From an uncultured Ruminococcus sp. (GTDB taxonomy: Bacteria; Bacillota; Clostridia; Oscillospirales; Acutalibacteraceae): a stretch of 64,000 bases of DNA. This document shows positions 8,682-17,629 of the stretch, in pieces. The stretch is taken from NCBI GenBank assembly GCA_902764235.1, contig CACWVH010000009.1, positions 1 to 64,000 of the forward strand. Direction: 5' to 3'. The number at the start of each line of letters is the position of its first letter. Positions within the stretch are counted from its first letter, which is position 1. Made by a program: the position numbers and the translations under genes. Under the pieces are notes generated by a model. It ran no database searches and was not told the origin of the DNA. It was given only the letters and a program-made list of their open reading frames with translations.

Positions 8682-9284
8682 TCAACTCCTGCAGCAGGCA
8701 TTGCAAAGGCAATCACTGCAAAGCATACAGGTGAACATCTCGCAGCAGCCGCAGCCAGATGAAGAATTTCCACCAAAGCTTGTGTAGTCCCCGTTTCTCT
8801 GGCTTCTTATCCTGCTGAAAAAAGATCTGTATTCCACATCATCAGGTGCAAGCCGGCAGGCGGCGGATGCATAATTATATGTCTCCTCAAGCCAACCCTT
8901 GTGATAGGATATGACTGCCATCAGATAATACCATTCTGCTGTACGCTCAGACGGCGGTATGGAAGACAATCTTTGTTCAGCTTCATCAAATCTGGCATTG
9001 TTGATAAGAATACGGATATCGGAATATCTCCCATGTGACGCTGAACTGCTGTATGAATCTGAATATGTACCCCCGGATGAATAATTATTTCCGCTGCGTC
9101 TCATATTCATTATAGTGTCATACGCCGAATTGATCTCCTTCATTTTTTCAGAAGCATCTTCTGCAAGAGGACTATTCTGATAGCGGTCAGGATGATTTTT
9201 TTTTGCAAGCTTTCTGTACGCTTTTTTTACTTCATCATCAGTCGCATCGGGTGTTATCCCGAGTATTCTGTACGGATCGTTCAT
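8682..9284 (-). CDS. J-domain protein with TPR-like repeat and Cys-rich tail
   Basis: About 200 residues. An N-terminal J domain (PYRILGITPDATDDEVKKAY) carries the HPD motif (NHPDRY) that stimulates Hsp70 ATPase. A Ser/Gly/Tyr-rich linker follows, then a TPR-like helical pair (ARFDEAEQRL ... EWYYLMAVISYHKGWLEETY ... LAPDD). The last 25 residues are cysteine-rich (GCGCCEMFTCMLCSDCLC). It lacks the zinc-finger and substrate domains of DnaJ, so it is a specialised co-chaperone rather than the housekeeping one. The start at 9284 is preferred because the AGGAGGA at 9291-9297 is too close to the ATG at 9287. Its C-terminal half is a paralogue of the next gene upstream (9360-9701). Confidence 0.8.
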   Translation of the reverse strand: MNDPYRILGITPDATDDEVKKAYRKLAKKNHPDRYQNSPLAEDASEKMKEINSAYDTIMNMRRSGNNYSSGGTYSDSYSSSASHGRYSDIRILINNARFDEAEQRLSSIPPSERTAEWYYLMAVISYHKGWLEETYNYASAACRLAPDDVEYRSFFSRIRSQRNGDYTSFGGNSSSGCGCCEMFTCMLCSDCLCNACCRS

Positions 9285-9359
9285 CATTATTCCTCCTAAG
9301 CTGATAAACACCTTTTCTACTATCTGATTATTTCAGTAGATGATATAGGTTTTATCTTT

Positions 9360-9701
9360 TCACGAAAAGCTGCTCAGACATTCACAGCAGTCAGCACAGT
9401 CAATACAGCAGCCGGCAGCACTCTTTATATTATTATTTTTATTCGCTTCTGAACGCTGTTTCCTTATTGTTTCAATATAAGAGCTGTACATACTGTTGTC
9501 AGGTTCAAGCTCATGGGCTTTCTCTGCATATTGTGCTGCATATTCCAGCCAGCCCTTATTCATTGATACAACAGCCATCATATAATTCCATTTTGCCTGA
9601 TCGGGATGTGTCTGAAGGGTCATAAGCATATTCTCTGCCTCTTCGTTCTGTCCGTTGTCAATAAGATACTGTACCTGTTCAAAGCTGTGTTCATATTCCA
9701 T
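9360..9701 (-). CDS. Small TPR-like protein with Cys-rich tail
   Basis: The 113-residue product aligns with the C-terminal half of the neighbouring J-domain protein: a DNGQNEEAENML helix, WNYMMAVVSMNKGWLEYAAQY, ELEPDN, an IRKQR segment, and a Cys-rich end (CCIDCADCCECL). It has no J domain. It looks like a TPR adaptor made by duplication or partial gene fusion. It is 16 bp downstream of the DUF5685 gene and about 75 bp upstream of the J-domain gene, all on the minus strand, so a single operon is likely. The cysteines could bind metal or be lipid-modified or membrane-associated; this is inference. Confidence 0.65.
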   Translation of the reverse strand: MEYEHSFEQVQYLIDNGQNEEAENMLMTLQTHPDQAKWNYMMAVVSMNKGWLEYAAQYAEKAHELEPDNSMYSSYIETIRKQRSEANKNNNIKSAAGCCIDCADCCECLSSFS

Positions 9702-9717
9702 AACTATACCTCTTCAT

Positions 9718-10614
9718 TTACTCTATCTCATCGAGCATCCCATAATAATCCTTGTTTTTATCTTTTGCGATGAATCTGGTTTCTGTATATTTCTTTTGCT
9801 GATATGATAAGCCTGAATATATTATATTATCAAGTATTGCTTTAAATGAATTCAGCTCCAGAAGCTCATAGGCAAGCACTATCTGTGCTGCTGTCATATT
9901 AAGCACCTCATTGCAGTATATCATTGTATGCTTTATATCACCGTCATATCTGCCTTTAAAAGGATTGAAGCTTTTATGCCGTATATCCTTTTCAAGATCA
10001 TCGGCAGCATCCATAAGATATATCCATCTTCCGACATGATACCCGAAAACACTGAGCGTCCGTTTGTTTTTTTCATCATCAGAAAAGCTTCTGCAAAGCT
10101 CTGAGATAAGCTTCGCAGTCGGGTCTGCACTGCGGTCAACTCCCGAATTTTCTTTTTCGGCTTCAAGCTGTCGTTTCATCATTTCAGATGTAAGGCTGTC
10201 TATGTAAGGATATTTCCTGACAGCCTTCTTATAATTACGGTACAAAGCAGCTCTGCCAAAAAAGGCCGATAGCCTTTTCGGAAAGCCGCTGTCATTTATT
10301 GTATCTCTGAGCTTATAGTAGCTCATAATTACCGAAACCGCACCGGCAAATTCCAGTGCCTCTCCCTCACAGCTGCAAAGCAGACACTTTTTGAGTGGAT
10401 TTATACTACAGCTTCCCCGTCTTACGCTGCACCTTTCATTTTTCACAGACATATAGAGCATCGCAAGCACAGTACAGTCATAATTGAGCGCGAGGGTGGA
10501 TAAAATGCCGTAATTCTTTCTCATGCTTCTGCACAGCCCACAATATACGCTTTTATATAGCTGATGATCCTTGAGCCTCAATTCATCATTAAACGGTCTG
10601 ATATATCCGAACAT
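9718..10614 (-). CDS. DUF5685 family protein
   Basis: A 298-residue protein whose start, MFGYIRPFNDELRLKDHQLY followed by KSVYCGLCRSM, matches the conserved beginning of DUF5685 proteins of Clostridia. It is Cys-rich near residues 25-30 and 60-85 (CSVRRGSCSINPLKKCLLC) and otherwise mostly helical. A late acidic motif, YLMDAADDLEKDI, looks like the DDxxD metal-binding signature of all-helical isoprenoid enzymes, but the function of the family is not known to me. Strong GGAGGGGG Shine-Dalgarno sequence. It heads a probable operon with the TPR-Cys, J-domain and membrane protein genes. Confidence 0.7.
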   Translation of the reverse strand: MFGYIRPFNDELRLKDHQLYKSVYCGLCRSMRKNYGILSTLALNYDCTVLAMLYMSVKNERCSVRRGSCSINPLKKCLLCSCEGEALEFAGAVSVIMSYYKLRDTINDSGFPKRLSAFFGRAALYRNYKKAVRKYPYIDSLTSEMMKRQLEAEKENSGVDRSADPTAKLISELCRSFSDDEKNKRTLSVFGYHVGRWIYLMDAADDLEKDIRHKSFNPFKGRYDGDIKHTMIYCNEVLNMTAAQIVLAYELLELNSFKAILDNIIYSGLSYQQKKYTETRFIAKDKNKDYYGMLDEIE

Positions 10615-10649
10615 ACTATCTGCCCCCTCCGGAAAAATTTCCCGACCAG

Positions 10650-10684
10650 ACTGTGAGAGACTTCAAAAAAACATCTCTGACAGT
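10650..10684. terminator. Hairpin between uvrA and the DUF5685 gene
   Basis: ACTGTGAGAGA (10650-10660) pairs with TCTCTGACAGT (10674-10684) with one mismatch. It follows the uvrA stop. There is no clear T-run after it on the minus strand, so it may be a weak terminator or an RNA-end-protecting hairpin. Confidence 0.4.
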
Positions 10685-10699
10685 AATGTAAACAGTTTA

Positions 10700-13519
10700 T
10701 CAGAGGTATTTTTTTAGATACTGACCGGTATAGGAGTTTTCATATTCTGCAATTTCCTCAGGTGTTCCGCAGGCTATAACTGTTCCGCCGCCGTCGCCCC
10801 CCTCAGGACCAAGGTCGATTATATGATCCGCTGTTTTTATAAGATCAAGATTATGCTCAATAACAATCACGGTATTTCCGGCATCAACAAATTTCTGAAG
10901 TACATCTATAAGTCTGTGTACATCAGCGATATGAAGTCCTGTTGTAGGTTCGTCAAGAATATAGATCGTCTTTCCGGTGGAACGCTTTGAAAGCTCAGTG
11001 GCAAGCTTGATCCTCTGTGCTTCACCTCCGGAAAGGGTTGTAGAAGGCTGTCCTATCTTGATATATCCGAGACCTACATCCTTGAGGGTTTTCAGCTTAT
11101 TGTATATCCTCTGCTGGTTTGAGAAAAACTCGCAGCCCTCCTCAACAGTCATTTCGAGCACGTCATAGATGGATTTACCCTTGTATTTTACCTCAAGAGT
11201 CTCTCTTGAATAGCGTTTTCCGGCACATACCTCACAGGGCACGTATACATCAGGAAGAAAATGCATTTCAATTTTAATAATACCGTCTCCCTGGCAGGCT
11301 TCGCATCGTCCTCCCTTTACATTGAAGGAAAATCTGCTGGATTTGTAACCCCTCATTTTTGCCTCGTTCGTCTGAGCAAACAGTTCTCTGATATCGGTGA
11401 AAACCCCTGTATAGGTTGCCGGATTAGATCGCGGAGTTCTGCCGATAGGAGACTGATTGATATCAATGACCTTGTCAAGATGCTCTGTTCCTTTAATGCA
11501 TTTACACTTTACAGGTACAGGTCTTGCCTTGTTCAGATCGCTTGCAAGCTGCTTATACAGTATCTCATTTACAAGAGAGGATTTTCCCGAACCGGATACA
11601 CCTGTAACACAGATGAATTTTCCAAGCGGAAAATCAACATTTATTTTTTTCAGATTGTTCTGATATGCACCCTTTACGGAAAGAAGCTCTCCGCTGCCCT
11701 TTCTTCTTTCCTGAGGCACAGGAATATATTTCTTTTTGCTCAGATACATTCCTGTTTCAGAACGTTCACATTTTTTGATCTCATCTATGGATCCTGCGCA
11801 GACAAGCTCTCCGCCGTGGATTCCTGCTCCGGGTCCGATATCTATTATATGATCGGCTGCGTACATTGTGTCCTCGTCATGCTCGACAACAACAACTGTA
11901 TTTCCCAGATCACGAAGATTTTTCAAAGTACCTATAAGCTTATCATTATCACGCTGATGAAGTCCGATGCTCGGTTCGTCAAGAATATACAGTACACCGG
12001 AAAGCGATGAGCCTATTTGTGTTGCAAGCCTTATTCTCTGGCTTTCTCCGCCTGAAAGAGTTCCGGCTGAACGGGATAATGTAAGATATGAAAGTCCAAC
12101 ACTGTTAAGAAAGCTCAGTCTGCTGTCGATCTCCTTTGTAATTGCGGCTGCAATCATCTGTTCTCTGTCTGTAAGAGAAGATTGTTTAACGAAATCAAGC
12201 GCCTGTCCAACTGACATATCACAGAATTCGCTGATATTCATACCTCCGACTGTTACTGCCAGACTTTCCGGTGACAGACGTCTTCCCTTGCAGGCATCAC
12301 AGGGAACTGCTGACATATAGCTCTCTATTTCTGCTTTTATCCATGCACTCTGTGTTTCCCTGAACCTTCTTTCAAGATTATTGACGATACCCTCAAATTC
12401 GGTTTTGTATGTTCCGCTTCCGTACTCGCTTTTCCTGTGCACAGTGATCTTTTCGCCCTTTGTTCCGTACAGCAGGATATCTATTATTTCCCCAGACAGG
12501 TTTTCAAGCGGTTCATCAAGAGAAAAATTATATTTTTCTGCAAGAGCCTCAAAATACATTGTTGCGATTGTGCTGCCCTCCATTGCCCAGCCGCTGCCCT
12601 TTACCGCACCCTGACGAACGGATTTCGTCATATCAGGAATAATACGGTTCAGATCAATTTTCATAAATACACCAAGACCCGTACATTTCTTGCAGGCACC
12701 GTAGGGATTATTGAAGGAAAACATTCTCGGACTCAGATCATCTATGCTCACCCCATGCTCAGGGCAGGCATAATTCTGTGAATACAAAGTATCCTCTCCG
12801 CCGATAACTGAAATTATCGTAAGACCACCGGCAAGCTTTGACGCTGTTTCTATTGAATCAGAAAGTCTTGAGCGTATATCGCTTTTGATCACAAGTCTGT
12901 CCACAACTATTTCTATATTATGCTTTTTATTTTTTTCAATGGTGATTTTTTCTGCAAGATCATATATTATACCATCAACCCTTGCACGTACAAAGCCGCT
13001 TTTGGATGCTGACTCAAGCTCCTTCTGATGCTGACCCTTTTTTGCTCTTACAACAGGAGCAAGCACCTGTATTTTTGTCCTTTCAGGCAGCGCCATTACC
13101 TTATCTACGATCTGATCAACTGTCTGCTGCTTTATCTCACGTCCGCATACAGGACAATGAGGTATGCCTATTCGTGCGTACATAAGACGAAGATAATCAT
13201 ATATTTCGGTCACTGTTCCGACTGTCGATCGGGGGTTTTTGGATGTGGTCTTCTGGTCTATCGAAATTGCCGGAGACAAGCCGTCTATGCTGTCAACATC
13301 AGGCTTATCCATCTGTCCGAGAAACATTCTCGCATACGAAGACAGTGATTCCACATATCTTCTTTGTCCCTCTGCATAAAGAGTATCAAATGCAAGGGAG
13401 GATTTACCCGAACCCGAAAGACCTGTCATAACGACAAGCTCATCTCTCGGTATCTCTACATTTATATTTTTAAGATTATGCTCTCTTGCACCTTTAACAA
13501 TAATTTTTTTGAATGCCAT
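10700..13519 (-). CDS. uvrA: Excinuclease ABC subunit A
   Basis: About 939 residues, the normal UvrA length. This is the DNA damage-recognition ATPase of nucleotide excision repair, working with UvrB and UvrC. Two ABC ATPase halves are visible, with Walker [15 protein letters not shown] near the start and [15 protein letters not shown] in the second half. ABC signatures are [11 protein letters not shown] and [11 protein letters not shown]. Zinc-binding Cys sets are CPVCGREI, the CDACKGRR region, and CEACQGDG with CEVCAGKRY. The start at 13519 ([16 protein letters not shown]) follows GGAGGGAAAA; the longer in-frame ATG at 13585 overlaps a GC-rich hairpin and lacks support. uvrB is not in the window. 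Confidence 0.96.
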   Translation of the reverse strand: MAFKKIIVKGAREHNLKNINVEIPRDELVVMTGLSGSGKSSLAFDTLYAEGQRRYVESLSSYARMFLGQMDKPDVDSIDGLSPAISIDQKTTSKNPRSTVGTVTEIYDYLRLMYARIGIPHCPVCGREIKQQTVDQIVDKVMALPERTKIQVLAPVVRAKKGQHQKELESASKSGFVRARVDGIIYDLAEKITIEKNKKHNIEIVVDRLVIKSDIRSRLSDSIETASKLAGGLTIISVIGGEDTLYSQNYACPEHGVSIDDLSPRMFSFNNPYGACKKCTGLGVFMKIDLNRIIPDMTKSVRQGAVKGSGWAMEGSTIATMYFEALAEKYNFSLDEPLENLSGEIIDILLYGTKGEKITVHRKSEYGSGTYKTEFEGIVNNLERRFRETQSAWIKAEIESYMSAVPCDACKGRRLSPESLAVTVGGMNISEFCDMSVGQALDFVKQSSLTDREQMIAAAITKEIDSRLSFLNSVGLSYLTLSRSAGTLSGGESQRIRLATQIGSSLSGVLYILDEPSIGLHQRDNDKLIGTLKNLRDLGNTVVVVEHDEDTMYAADHIIDIGPGAGIHGGELVCAGSIDEIKKCERSETGMYLSKKKYIPVPQERRKGSGELLSVKGAYQNNLKKINVDFPLGKFICVTGVSGSGKSSLVNEILYKQLASDLNKARPVPVKCKCIKGTEHLDKVIDINQSPIGRTPRSNPATYTGVFTDIRELFAQTNEAKMRGYKSSRFSFNVKGGRCEACQGDGIIKIEMHFLPDVYVPCEVCAGKRYSRETLEVKYKGKSIYDVLEMTVEEGCEFFSNQQRIYNKLKTLKDVGLGYIKIGQPSTTLSGGEAQRIKLATELSKRSTGKTIYILDEPTTGLHIADVHRLIDVLQKFVDAGNTVIVIEHNLDLIKTADHIIDLGPEGGDGGGTVIACGTPEEIAEYENSYTGQYLKKYL

Positions 13520-13554
13520 TTTTCCCTCCGAAAAGATTGTTTTACAAAAGCGTA

Positions 13555-13583
13555 GTATTCCCGCCTGCCGCAGGCGGGAATAC
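13555..13583. repeat. GC-rich perfect hairpin with shared GCCGCAGGCGG core
   Basis: GTATTCCCGCCTG (13555-13567) and CAGGCGGGAATAC (13571-13583) form a perfect 13-bp stem with a 3-nt loop, just upstream of uvrA. The centre GCCGCAGGCGG is also found in the hairpin at 30107-30135, and as GCCGGAGGCGG in the one at 61638-61682. Confidence 0.7.
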
Positions 13584-13623
13584 ACTGAAGGAAATAACCT
13601 TCTATCAGTCTCAGAATTTACAA

Positions 13624-13652
13624 TACAAGGAGTGCAAAATGCACTCCTTGTA
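13624..13652. terminator. Hairpin after ftsH, possible terminator
   Basis: TACAAGGAGTGCA (13624-13636) pairs perfectly with TGCACTCCTTGTA (13640-13652), a 13-bp stem right after the ftsH stop. There is no clean T-run, so it may act as a weak terminator or 3' stabiliser. Confidence 0.55.
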
Positions 13653-13661
13653 AATCAATTA

Positions 13662-15617
13662 TTATTCATTATCATCATCTGAATCAGCATATTCTGTGTC
13701 AGAGTCATCGCTGTCTTCTGCTACGCCGAAATCGTCAAGATCATAATCCTCATCGTCATCCGGTTCATCATCAACAGGGATCTCTTTTCCCTCCATAGCG
13801 CAGATAAACTGCTCACCGGACATCTTCTCATTTTCGAAAAGGAATTGAGCAACCTTGTGAAGCTCAGGTGTATGCTCTTTGAGTATCTCCTCTGTCTTAT
13901 TATAACCATCAGTGATATACTCCTTCACCTCAGCATCTATCTTTGCTGCTGTCTCCTCAGAATAAGTCTTGTTATGACCAAATTCCTTGCCAAGGAATAC
14001 CTCGCCGTCATTTGAACCGTAGGTTATCGGACCAAGCTTTTCACTCATACCATATTTTGTAATCATTGAGAATACAAGATTGGTTGCTCTCTCTATATCG
14101 TTTGAAGCTCCTGTTGAAATATCCTCAAGGATAAGAGCCTCTGCAACTCGTCCGCCGAGAAGAACAACGATCTCTTCAAGCATTTCCTTGCGTGAACGGT
14201 AGCTTCTATCCTCAGACGGCAGAGACATTGTGAATCCGCCTGCCATTCCGCGGGGAATAATCGAGATCTGATGAACGGGGTCCTGTGTCGGACAGAAATA
14301 GGTCGCAATCGCATGACCTGCCTCGTGATAAGCGGTAAGCTTCTTTTCCTTGTCAGTCATTACCCTTGATTTCTTTTCTGTGCCGACTACTACCTTAATC
14401 GTAGCTTCCTCAACCTCACTCATTGTAATAGCCTTGAGATCCTTTCTTGCTGCAAGCAGCGCAGCTTCATTCAGCAGATTTTCAAGATCAGCACCTGTAA
14501 AGCCTGCTGTTGATTTTGCTATCGTGCGAAGCTCAACATCAGGTGCAAGGGGCTTACCCTTTGCGTGAACCTTGAGAATTTCCTCTCTGCCCTTGATATC
14601 CGGTCTGCCGACAATGACCTGTCTGTCAAATCTGCCGGGACGCATAAGAGCAGGGTCAAGTATATCAGGTCTGTTTGTAGCAGCTATCATTATTACGCCT
14701 TCGTTTGCCCCGAAGCCGTCCATTTCTACAAGCAGCTGGTTAAGTGTCTGCTCACGTTCATCGTGACCGCCGCCGAGACCTGCACCTCTCTGTCTGCCGA
14801 CAGCATCGATCTCGTCTATGAATATAATACAGGGTGAATTCTTCTTTGCCTGGTCAAAAAGATCTCTTACTCTTGAAGCACCGACACCGACAAACATTTC
14901 AACGAAATCAGAACCTGAGATAGAGAAAAATTCGACTCCTGCCTCACCTGCAACAGCTCTTGCAAGAAGTGTTTTACCGGTACCGGGAGGACCGACAAGA
15001 AGAACGCCCTTCGGGATCCTTGCGCCAAGCTCATTATACTTTTTGGGATCCTTGAGGAACTCAACGATCTCTCTGAGCTCTTCCTTTTCCTCATCTGCAC
15101 CTGCAACATCCGCAAATGTAGTTTTACGTTTCTCATCACTTACGCTTTTGACCTTTGCCTTGCCAAAGCTCATTGATTTGCCTGCATCTCCGAAGCCGCC
15201 TGACAAACGCCTCATGAAATAAAGCCATACCACGATAAACAATACGATAAGTACGACCTCAGGCAGCAGGCTCAGCCAGAACGAATTATCCGTTGCCTGC
15301 TTCCAGTTGAATTTCATCGGCTCTTCTGCAGTCTTATTATAATTCTCGACATATGGGTCTATTGCATCAAGAAACAAGGAGACACTTGCTACCTTTGTCT
15401 CTATCTTCTTGTCATCTGTCTTAGTGATTGTAAGATCACCTGTTCCGAAGTCAAGGTTGTATTCCTTTACCTTATTATCCTTGAAGAGATAAATTATCTC
15501 TGACGTAGGCTTTTCATCCTTCGGCTGCATCGAAAAGAAAATCGACACAATGATTATGAGAAGTATCGGAATTCCTAGATAAATAATAAGATTGCGGATT
15601 GTTTTCTTGTTATCCAA
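13662..15617 (-). CDS. ftsH: ATP-dependent zinc metalloprotease FtsH
   Basis: About 651 residues. This membrane-bound AAA+ protease degrades misfolded membrane proteins and short-lived regulators. Two N-terminal membrane helices ([16 protein letters not shown] and [19 protein letters not shown]) flank an extracytoplasmic domain. The AAA domain has Walker [15 protein letters not shown], Walker [15 protein letters not shown] and a conserved [17 protein letters not shown]. The protease zinc site is HEAGHA. The tail is very acidic (Asp/Glu repeats). The start is taken as the TTG at 15617 (LDNKKTIRN), the usual FtsH N-terminus, behind AAAAGGAG; the in-frame ATG at 15653 gives a 12-residue extension. 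It is the last gene after hpt in the tilS-hpt-ftsH order known from Bacillus. Confidence 0.95.
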   Translation of the reverse strand: MDNKKTIRNLIIYLGIPILLIIIVSIFFSMQPKDEKPTSEIIYLFKDNKVKEYNLDFGTGDLTITKTDDKKIETKVASVSLFLDAIDPYVENYNKTAEEPMKFNWKQATDNSFWLSLLPEVVLIVLFIVVWLYFMRRLSGGFGDAGKSMSFGKAKVKSVSDEKRKTTFADVAGADEEKEELREIVEFLKDPKKYNELGARIPKGVLLVGPPGTGKTLLARAVAGEAGVEFFSISGSDFVEMFVGVGASRVRDLFDQAKKNSPCIIFIDEIDAVGRQRGAGLGGGHDEREQTLNQLLVEMDGFGANEGVIMIAATNRPDILDPALMRPGRFDRQVIVGRPDIKGREEILKVHAKGKPLAPDVELRTIAKSTAGFTGADLENLLNEAALLAARKDLKAITMSEVEEATIKVVVGTEKKSRVMTDKEKKLTAYHEAGHAIATYFCPTQDPVHQISIIPRGMAGGFTMSLPSEDRSYRSRKEMLEEIVVLLGGRVAEALILEDISTGASNDIERATNLVFSMITKYGMSEKLGPITYGSNDGEVFLGKEFGHNKTYSEETAAKIDAEVKEYITDGYNKTEEILKEHTPELHKVAQFLFENEKMSGEQFICAMEGKEIPVDDEPDDDEDYDLDDFGVAEDSDDSDTEYADSDDDNE

Positions 15618-15695
15618 GCAATGGTCACTCCTTTTGATTTGATATTTTAACACATCTGAAAAAACAAAGTGTCTGATTTAATGCCGGTTAATTAA

Positions 15696-16232
15696 TCATC
15701 TATAAGCTTCAGACCTTAGTACACCGATATATGGCAGGTTTCTGTATTTTTCGTCATAGTCAAGCCCATAGCCGACAATGAAAATATCATCAATAATAAA
15801 CCCCTTATAATCAGCTTTGATATCCTTTTTCCTGCGGGACGGCTTATCAAGCAGTGTACATATCCTGACTGACGAAGGAGAGCGGGACTCAAGATATTCT
15901 TTTATGTAAGAAAGTGTATTCCCTGTATCAAGAATATCCTCTACGATAATAACATCCCTGCCGCTGATATCAGCTGTTATATCCTTTGTGATCCTTACGT
16001 TTCCTGAGGACTGAGTACCGCCGCCGTAGCTTGCAGCCGCCATGAAATCCATGGTACAGTCTATATCAAGTCTTCTGAAAAGATCAGAATAAAACATTAT
16101 GCAGCCCTTCAAAATACCTATAACAACAACTTTTTTCCCTTTATAATCATTATTGATCTCAAGGGCAAGTCTGTCACAGACCTCAGAAAGCTGCTGCTGA
16201 GAATATATTACTCTTTCAACATCCTTATGCAT
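15696..16232 (-). CDS. hpt: Hypoxanthine phosphoribosyltransferase
   Basis: A 178-residue purine salvage enzyme making IMP or GMP from hypoxanthine or guanine and PRPP. The PRPP-binding motif VIIVEDILDTGNTL and the KGCIMFYSDL and MDFMAAASYG stretches are typical. AAAGGAGAA precedes the ATG. It lies between tilS (14 bp upstream) and ftsH, as in Bacillus subtilis, so an operon is likely. Confidence 0.95.
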   Translation of the reverse strand: MHKDVERVIYSQQQLSEVCDRLALEINNDYKGKKVVVIGILKGCIMFYSDLFRRLDIDCTMDFMAAASYGGGTQSSGNVRITKDITADISGRDVIIVEDILDTGNTLSYIKEYLESRSPSSVRICTLLDKPSRRKKDIKADYKGFIIDDIFIVGYGLDYDEKYRNLPYIGVLRSEAYR

Positions 16233-16246
16233 CGGATCATTCTCCT

Positions 16247-17629
16247 TTAATTATCCGGATCAGTTAACCTGATCCGTAAAAAGCTCGCGGTTTTCTCATC
16301 AGCATGATGACCGTCCGAAAAACCGATCCCATCTATCCAGATTATATCATGTCCGCTCGCAAGCACTAATATACCATCACGTTTTTCCGCCGGTATCTTC
16401 ATTTCATTAAACAGCTTTTTCAGGCTTTTTGACATACCCTTGCCGGGCAGTCTGAAACGGTCACCTGCACTGCGGTATCTGAAAACAGCTTCGCTATCTA
16501 TTGTATCATAATCTGCCGGATTATTAAACATAATTTCAATATTTTTTTTCCGGCACATTTCAGCCTTGTTGATTTCGGTCATGGAATACTTTTCAAGTGA
16601 AATTTTTTTGTTATTAATAACCATCCCATCAGAATGCGAAAACGGTACACATACATCCCGATCAGGCTTATTGTCACTTTTCTTTAGTATGCGCAGATAT
16701 CCCTGTTTTGAAACAGCAAAAATATTTCCTTTTATCTGAACTGCACCGCTTTTTTTGCAGATATCTCTGATAAGAGAGATATGTACAGCCTCCGGAATTA
16801 TACCGAACTGCTCAAGAAGTCTTGCTATTACTCTTGAAAAAACCGCTTCATCAGCATTGTAAAGTATATCAGCTTTATACATTTTCTGACCGTGTAAATC
16901 ATAAGACGCTGATGCAATAAGCTTTTCAGAAGATCTGTCAAGGTAATTTACATTACAGATAATATTCTCAGTCATTCTTGATATACTTTTTTCAAGAGCA
17001 GGGTTTATTTCCTTTAGAACAGGTACAACATTATGTCTGAGCTTATTTCTTGAATATTCATCTGTCAGATTTGTGCTGTCTGTAACAAATTCCAGATTAT
17101 TTTTTTTGCAGTACGCTTCGACCTCTTCCCTTGTAACAGCGATCAGCGGCCGGATAATTTTTCCTCTGACTGGCGGTATTCCGCATAGTCCCTTGATCCC
17201 ACAGCCTCTTGCCATATTAAAAAGAACCGTTTCCACATTATCAGATGCTGTATGGGCAGTTGCTATCCTTGCACTGCAAAGTTCAGCAGTTTTTTCAAAG
17301 AACTCATATCTTATATCCCTGGCGGTTTTTTCTATGCTTTCACGGCGTTTTTCTGCTTCTTCAGGAACATTTACTTTCAGAAGTCTGAATTCAGCGCCGA
17401 GTCTATGTGCAAGCTCTCGGGAAAACTCCTCGTCCCTGTCAGCTTCACTTCCTCTTATCATATGATTGATATGACAGGCAATAAGATTCAATGAGTATTC
17501 TTCTTTGATTGAAGAAAGAAAATGAAGCAAGGCACAGGAGTCCGCTCCTCCGGAAAGACCTACAACTACCGTATCTCCATTTGACAGCATATTATATTTT
17601 CTGATGGTTTTTAATGCTTTATTCTCCAC
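16247..17629 (-). CDS. tilS: tRNA(Ile)-lysidine synthase
   Basis: A 460-residue enzyme that joins lysine to C34 of the CAU anticodon of tRNA-Ile2, changing its codon reading from AUG to AUA. The N-terminal PP-loop SGGADSCALL is at about residues 25-34, with HINHMIRG and ATAHTASDNVETVL following. The C-terminal domain has YRSAGDRFRLPGKGMSKSLK. The start is a GTG at 17627-17629 inside the end of dnaB (11-bp overlap), with AGGAG 7 nt upstream, indicating translational coupling. Confidence 0.93.
   Translation of the reverse strand: MENKALKTIRKYNMLSNGDTVVVGLSGGADSCALLHFLSSIKEEYSLNLIACHINHMIRGSEADRDEEFSRELAHRLGAEFRLLKVNVPEEAEKRRESIEKTARDIRYEFFEKTAELCSARIATAHTASDNVETVLFNMARGCGIKGLCGIPPVRGKIIRPLIAVTREEVEAYCKKNNLEFVTDSTNLTDEYSRNKLRHNVVPVLKEINPALEKSISRMTENIICNVNYLDRSSEKLIASASYDLHGQKMYKADILYNADEAVFSRVIARLLEQFGIIPEAVHISLIRDICKKSGAVQIKGNIFAVSKQGYLRILKKSDNKPDRDVCVPFSHSDGMVINNKKISLEKYSMTEINKAEMCRKKNIEIMFNNPADYDTIDSEAVFRYRSAGDRFRLPGKGMSKSLKKLFNEMKIPAEKRDGILVLASGHDIIWIDGIGFSDGHHADEKTASFLRIRLTDPDN

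Noticed and set aside
11261..12010. 249-codon plus-strand frame
   Set aside because: Antisense of uvrA; composition not protein-like and no ribosome binding site.
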